The notes below the pieces were generated by a model. That model searched no databases. It was not told the origin of the DNA and saw only the letters and a program-made list of their open reading frames with translations. DNA of 64,000 bases. It comes from Baylisascaris procyonis (taxonomy: Eukaryota; Nematoda; Chromadorea; Rhabditida; Ascarididae). Below are positions 58,526 to 64,000 of this stretch, in pieces (the stretch's first letter is position 1; every line of letters begins with the position of its first letter). The translations under genes and the position numbers were made by a program. The stretch lies in NCBI GenBank assembly GCA_037389465.1, contig JAZARR010000157.1:1-64000 (forward strand), in the 5' to 3' direction.

Positions 58526-61500
58526 TTAGATGCAACATGCAACATGAACTTTAGTCAGGCTAACTAGAGAAGCTGAATAGACGGGAACTGTTAAGAAATA
58601 ACGGAGAATGGAAGCATCCTCATTAGCTCGGGTAGTTAGGGCATTTCCCCGGGTCCCCGGGAAACAGTTGATGAGTGAAACATTGTCGATCACACCTACG
58701 CACAGTGGTTTCACTCATCACTAAACAAAAATGAAACGATTAAAAGAAATCAATAAAAGTAACCAAACTGCAGTAGAAGTGAACCAACCTTCAAGCAGAA
58801 TCCTCGCTCTGGCGAGATCTTCTCCGTACGCATTCCTGACTGCGCACAAATACTCTCCAATATGTGCCTCGCTCAGGCGCAATATTGATAGTTCAGATGT
58901 TGTCGACGTCGACGTTATCTGGATTCCTCCGCGTCCCGGGGTCAACTTTTGCTCACCACGGAACCATGATACAGTTGGATGTGGGGAACCCTAAAACGAA
59001 TAACGAAAACGTTTCATTTAATATGAGATCATCGTAATAATTTTGTCTAAGAAGCATGACTCCCTCAAATTCGTGTTGCAAATGGAAGGGGTAGCAAGTG
59101 AAGGAAGCGCTGGATGTGCTTCACATCAAGCGGTTTTCGTTCAAGAAAGCAGAACATTGGAGATCAACTGTGCAGAAACGATCACATGTATTCCGTACCA
59201 ACCGAACTCGTGAAACAAAAATTTGCACAAAACAAGAACACTCGAAAATTCAAGAACACTAAAAAACAGTGTGAGTCAGTGTGATATGCCATATAAACTA
59301 TCATTTAAATGTTACACGCATTCATTCATTCTAATAAACTTGAAAAGTTGCCAATGATAGAGTCTGAATGCTTGACGGGGTTTTGAGCTGTCATTATTTC
59401 CGCCTATTTGGTCTGGTCCTTGTGAAAACTATGCGGTCGTTATTGCTCGCGGGGATAGTGGGCCTTCTCAATATTATTGCGAAGGTGAGGCATGTCAAAC
59501 TGAAGAACAGACCTTGAAAGCACACTTAAGGACAGCCTTCTGCCCTATAGCACACTGAATCGACATCGGTAACATCGTGAACGCGGGAAGAACAGAATCG
59601 GAGCTGAAAATTTTCTTTTATGAGGTGCGGTTATTTCAATAAACGCTATTTGCAAAAATTCCAGAGCTTATTTTACGATTTGCATGTTTCAATCTTCAAT
59701 AAGCGTGTGCGTGTCTGTCTGTCCATCCGCCTGTCTGCTTGTCTAGCATTTTTAGGCAAGTGATTTGTTAAACGGCCACCTCCTACAACAAATTCCAAGC
59801 TAATTCATCGACATACAAATAGGTTCTAGGCACCTAAAAACATGTTGAAAAATCTGCAAATGTTTTATACTGTTTCAGCCACAATTTCGCAACGATAGGG
59901 TTGTATACTCGTGAACGATGAAGGAAATGCTTTAAAACTCAAACTATTCACAGGAATTATTTTAGAAGTACTCAAGAAGGCGCAAACAATTCAAAACCAA
60001 TCAAAAAATCGTCACATTGAAAAAATGCTTGACTACTAAATGAAAAAATTTGAGTAATAAAAAAACACAACTAGCACATACTCGGTAATTTCGACGACTT
60101 CAAGTGAGATAGTAGCGGTGGCTGTGCCAGCACAATTCACCGCTTTCAAGACATATTTCCCGGCGTCCTCACGGCTTGCATCCCTTATAGTCAACGTTGT
60201 AATTTCACCAGAATGGCTCAGCTGAAATGACGTCGTTTCTCACTGAATCTTGAATTATACCCACAATGACCACTTAGGCCGCAAAAACGATCAACAAATG
60301 GTGATTGACCTTGTCGACAATGAGCTAGTTGGGTACAACTCCCATGCAGAAAGTGGCAGAGTGTGAGTTTCACTGCGGACATAATTGCAGTAATGCCGAC
60401 AAAGGAAAAGATGTTTTTCTTTTATAGAAGAAAGAAAAGTTAAAAAAAAAGAAATAAACAATGCGGTTCGATGAAATGGGTACCTGACACTTATCACCCG
60501 AGACGATCGATTCATCGTCTTTAGTCCATGCGATCGCCGGCTCAGGAAATCCGCGCACGGTAGCCGAAATAATGGCCTCGTGTCCCGGGTCAACTGTTAT
60601 TCTCTTCGGCGCTTCAGCGATCACTGGTGCGATCTCGTAAACGCTCTTCTCTTGACGTCCTAGAAGAGTGAATACTGCATGTCAAAGATCTTTTAAAGGG
60701 TACATAGCCACTGAACTGGCCTGAAAGGTTAAGCCAGTGCTCCTTTTTCGTCTCATGTATATGAAAACAACGAGGAGACGAGTCATTAGGCAGCATAAAT
60801 AGGTCTGCATGAGCATGAAACATGCGGATATAAAAGAAGAGATCAAAAAGCGAATAAAGAATCAAATTGCTCTCGGCTTCTCGGCTCTGCAGTGAAGGTG
60901 ATACAGTGAAGGACAAAAATGCCAAATCAAATCTAACTATATAAGCGAAGTTATTAGGAAAAGAAACCAATAAAACAGAATCTAAATTGTTTGCTCATTG
61001 TCGTACGTGACGCTTATTATGTGGTGCTCAATAAGCACTGTGAAATTCATTGAAACTACAAATGATGCAATAGCATAAACTTCCTTGACACATTAGAAAG
61101 GTCAACGTATAACCACTCAGAAAGTTCATATTTCGTTGGCACGTTCCTTCTTTCATACGATCATGAACTTGTTGTGCTAGACCGTAATGATTGTTAAAGC
61201 AATTTTTGGAGCTGACTTACTTGTTATTAATACTCGCATAGCACATTCAGCTGCACCAAACGAGTTTGTCGCCACACAAACGTAATCACCCGCATCTTCA
61301 GGGAAGGCATCGGCAATAGTCAACGAGACGCTCCCACCGTCGCGTGCGTATTTGAAACCGCTTGAATCAGCAATTTCAACTTTATTTCGCAGCCATGTGA
61401 TCATGATTGGCTCAGAACCTGCAAAGCTTTTTATGGCTCTTGTTCCGCGGCACCTCATGAAACCTCTTATGGTGCAAATATTCTGCAACTTCATATCACT

Positions 61501-63079
61501 TTCAGAGAGGAGGGGACATGACAAAAATGCACTCAAAATTTGCAACTCAAGACATGCTTTCATTGACAAAATCATTGCTTCAGAAGCGAACTTTCAGAAG
61601 CGAGCTTCTAGGAGCAATTTTGATAGATGTGCGTGTGGAGAGAAATGAACTCACCTCCAACAATTTCAGCTAACAAAACGATTTGATCTCCATCCGTCGC
61701 CTTAATTGCGTGTTTAATTCTTTCAACGCGAAATACTGGTGGGCCTCCTTCAACCGGTGTTGTTGCTGCACTCGATTCAACGTCCAATTGCATCTTAAAT
61801 TTTTAGAATTGATTGTGCTGCAGCAGAGGAAGCCACCTTTCTTATTCTCCCAAGTGAACGGCTCGTTAGAAAAGAAAGTCGCTAATTCGATAAAATCATA
61901 TCTTCTAAAAGTGTTGATCTAGGCGAGATGAATTCCTGATGCTGTAACAAGAAAGCTAACCGATGTTTTCGCTATACCAAGTTGATTTTCGGCGACGCAT
62001 GTATATTTTCCGGCATCAGCAACCGTCAGGCATGCAAACTTGAGTGTTGAGCTTTCACCATCGTACAACATCGCATAACGATCGTGTTGAGGAATTAGAA
62101 CGGCGCCGTTACGATACCATCGAATCGATGGTGCTGGATTGGCCGATACACTGCACTCAACGCTTAACGCCTCACCCAGCACGCCCTGAAACTCGATCGC
62201 TCATCACATATTACTATATCAACAGCCAATGAGGTATGCTCCTAGTACTGCGCTACAAAATTATGGAAGAACAGTGAAAAGTTATGGGAAGAATATAATG
62301 GAATACAGCTGCTATGTGCAAATCAGTATTCCACCTTCTGACCATTCTACCTTCAACGAACGAAACTTGCATGAAAAGGCGCAGGTTGGCATGTCCATTA
62401 AATCGGCGGTTTATGCTTAATAACTGAAAGATATGGCAATATAGCGAAACCATCTCAACAGCAGGCATAATGCAACGTTAGAGGACGAGATACAGAAACG
62501 GCCGCAGCATTTCGTTCTTACGTTTTAATGGCTCACCATCAGAAGGCTTCAAATGACCTAAAGCCGTAAACTAAATATAAAACTTCGCTATCCCAAATGA
62601 AATAATTCCAATACAACTCTTCATAAAATAATATATAAGAAATCAATCGGAAAACGTAAAGCATAGGAGAATCAAGCTAAACGGTGAGCAAAATTCTTGA
62701 GAAGAAACAAATAATATTCCGATGTGTAAGACTAGTAAACACTGACTAACCAAGCAATACAGCGGTTAAGTTTGCTAGTGAATTAATCCCTGTTAATGTG
62801 GTTTTCCATGTTTACACGGTCTAAACCTTTTCGGTTGCAAAAAAAGAAAAAGGAGCCAGTGATTGGCATTCAACAATAGCATAGTATTCTAAACAATTGT
62901 ACCTTAATCCTTCCAGGTAACACTTCGATGAAGGTTGGTGCTTTTGGCACTTTTCTCGACCGCCTTCTACCCCCTCCTGCAGGTGTTACATCAACCTCGG
63001 AGGTGCATGTCGCCATGCCTTCGTCATTTGATGCTGTACAATTGTAGAAGCCTTCATCGAATTTCGAAACATGATGCAC
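58526..63079 (-). CDS. Tandem I-set immunoglobulin-domain protein, muscle giant-protein type (5' partial)
   Basis: Eight phase-compatible minus-strand exons: 62,903-63,079, 61,949-62,185, 61,655-61,793, 61,221-61,418, 60,484-60,659, 60,082-60,221, 59,513-59,603 and 58,789-58,990. A possible last exon at 58,526-58,587 ends VHVACCI. They encode the end of one Ig domain (FDEGFYNCTASN), a basic linker (GGGRRRSRKVPKAP), then four more Ig domains with WYRNG/DAGKYTC, WLRNK/DAGDYVC, WTKD/DAGKYVL and WFRG/GEYLC signatures. Domains 3 and 4 lack the first cysteine and domain 4 also the second, as is common in intracellular titin, UNC-89 or kettin Ig domains. No kinase, FN3 or membrane segment is seen here. 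The gene continues upstream, possibly beyond the window. Which family member it is remains open. Confidence 0.85.
59431..59484 (+). CDS. Candidate signal-peptide exon on the opposite strand
   Basis: An ATG opens 18 codons, MRSLLLAGIVGLLNIIAK, immediately followed by the donor-like GTGAGG. The peptide has the charge and hydrophobic core of a secretion signal. It lies in an intron of the Ig-domain gene on the other strand. No second exon was identified, so it may be chance. Confidence 0.2.
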
Positions 63080-64000
63080 CTAAATGATCATTGCAATCAA
63101 CTGAGAGTGAATAAATGAGTGCAAAATTCGGAATTATTAAATGATGACAATTGGGATCTCAAAGATGACCGAAAACTTTAGAATACGTCTGTGACACATG
63201 TTAAAAGGTATTAATAGCAAGAAATTCAAACATATTGCCTCAAAAGGGATAAATAACTCAAACACAATGGCAATAATCCTCAAGTACTAAGATGAAGACA
63301 ACGCAAAGGGTAACGAACAAGCATGCCATCGTACTCTTCAGTGCTTCATCATTTTCAATATATTTATATTGTGGCCTCAACAAATCATTGACAGCAGTTT
63401 TCAGATCTTCCTTATAGAATAAACTGCGTAAAGCATGGAAAGCAGAGTTTTTTCTAAATGCGAACACTCGCAAATGGAATAATCCATTACCAATCGTCTA
63501 CGATTACAACAGAAAATATAACATGTGATCCACTTCATCAAAACGCAGCATCTTTACGTTACTGAACACAACGCATCTGTGGCTACATTTATTGCTAAAT
63601 TAAATATCGAATGTGACAGGCGTCATTTTATAGATCAATCAGTTGGATTATGTTCTGTGAATCTGGGCAAAAAAAAAGCTGAGTTTGTTGAATCAACACA
63701 ACCTTATAAAATCAGCTGAACTGAATAGAATACGCGAACATGAGACTTTATTCGAATTATTACAAGTTGCGGCGAAGTTTGAGATGCCTTTGACGTTTGA
63801 AGTCGAGTTTTTCACCCAAAAATAGAAAGATATTCGGAGGGCATTGACAGCCCTCTCCTCTACCGGCCAAAACTCTTGATTTGCTGAGATAATGCTCTAC
63901 GCTCGAGCATCGTTTCCTTTATTTCCTTGCAAAGGTAGAGGCGCGAAGAGAGCAATGACCAGGAAGCACCTTAGGCGACGAGGGTCGAAGTTAATAAGCA
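63080..64000. other. Right end of window, probable intron of the Ig-domain gene
   Basis: The exon at 62,903-63,079 begins inside an Ig domain, so at least one exon must lie upstream on the minus strand. I did not find it between 63,080 and 63,860. A 62-bp block at 63,864-63,925 has an acceptor-like TTTGCAAG and a donor-like GTAGAG and reads EIKETMLERRALSQQIKSFG. It does not join in phase directly to the known exon, so it would need another exon in between. Confidence 0.35.

Noticed and set aside
63864..63925. Block EIKETMLERRALSQQIKSFG as the exon next to the first Ig exon
   Set aside because: It ends with two bases over a codon while the next known exon starts in phase 0, so they cannot join directly. 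It may still be an exon if another lies between.

Overview
The window is the left end of a nematode chromosome. The first ~5.49 kb is a terminal array of the hexamer TAAGCC, read as TTAGGC on the other strand, which is the nematode telomere repeat. The array is in the orientation expected for a left telomere. Three multi-exon genes follow, all on the minus strand and so all transcribed towards the telomere. Their proteins, phase-consistent GT-AG exons and trans-splice-type acceptors fit a rhabditid (clade V) nematode. The large introns and sparse genes would suit a strongylid-type genome, but I cannot name the species from sequence alone.

Layout. 1-5,491: telomere array. 5.5-12.7 kb: subtelomeric DNA with a degenerate interstitial telomeric block (8.14-8.52 kb), a 45-bp tandem repeat, a foldback element and a few exon-like islands, one of them SH2-like. 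12.7-29.8 kb: unc-60, the ADF/cofilin locus, whose two isoforms share only a short first exon. UNC-60A exons lie at 23.2-27.8 kb and UNC-60B exons at 12.7-16.7 kb. Every exon joins in phase, giving predicted proteins of 165 and 152 residues. The long UNC-60B-specific intron holds a 41-copy, exactly 53-bp minisatellite with a 795-bp higher-order period, a second copy of the foldback element and a 97/99-identical inverted exon-like duplication. 29.8-46.7 kb: gene-poor AT-rich DNA. 46.7-52.4 kb: a five-exon GID8/TWA1 (LisH-CTLH) gene, complete at 258 residues. 52.4-58.5 kb: mostly no recognisable gene. 58.5-63.1 kb: at least eight exons of a protein with tandem I-set immunoglobulin domains, of muscle giant-protein type, incomplete at the 5' side.

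Functional links. UNC-60A and UNC-60B are actin-depolymerising factors; in C. elegans the A form acts mainly outside muscle and the B form in body-wall muscle. The Ig gene is probably also a muscle cytoskeletal protein, since some of its domains lack the disulfide cysteines. GID8 belongs to the CTLH/GID ubiquitin ligase. The spacing gives no sign of a classical operon. The most unusual features are an essential actin gene about 7 kb from the chromosome tip, an abrupt junction between telomere and unique DNA, the indel-free minisatellite inside unc-60, and several unidentified protein-like open frames.
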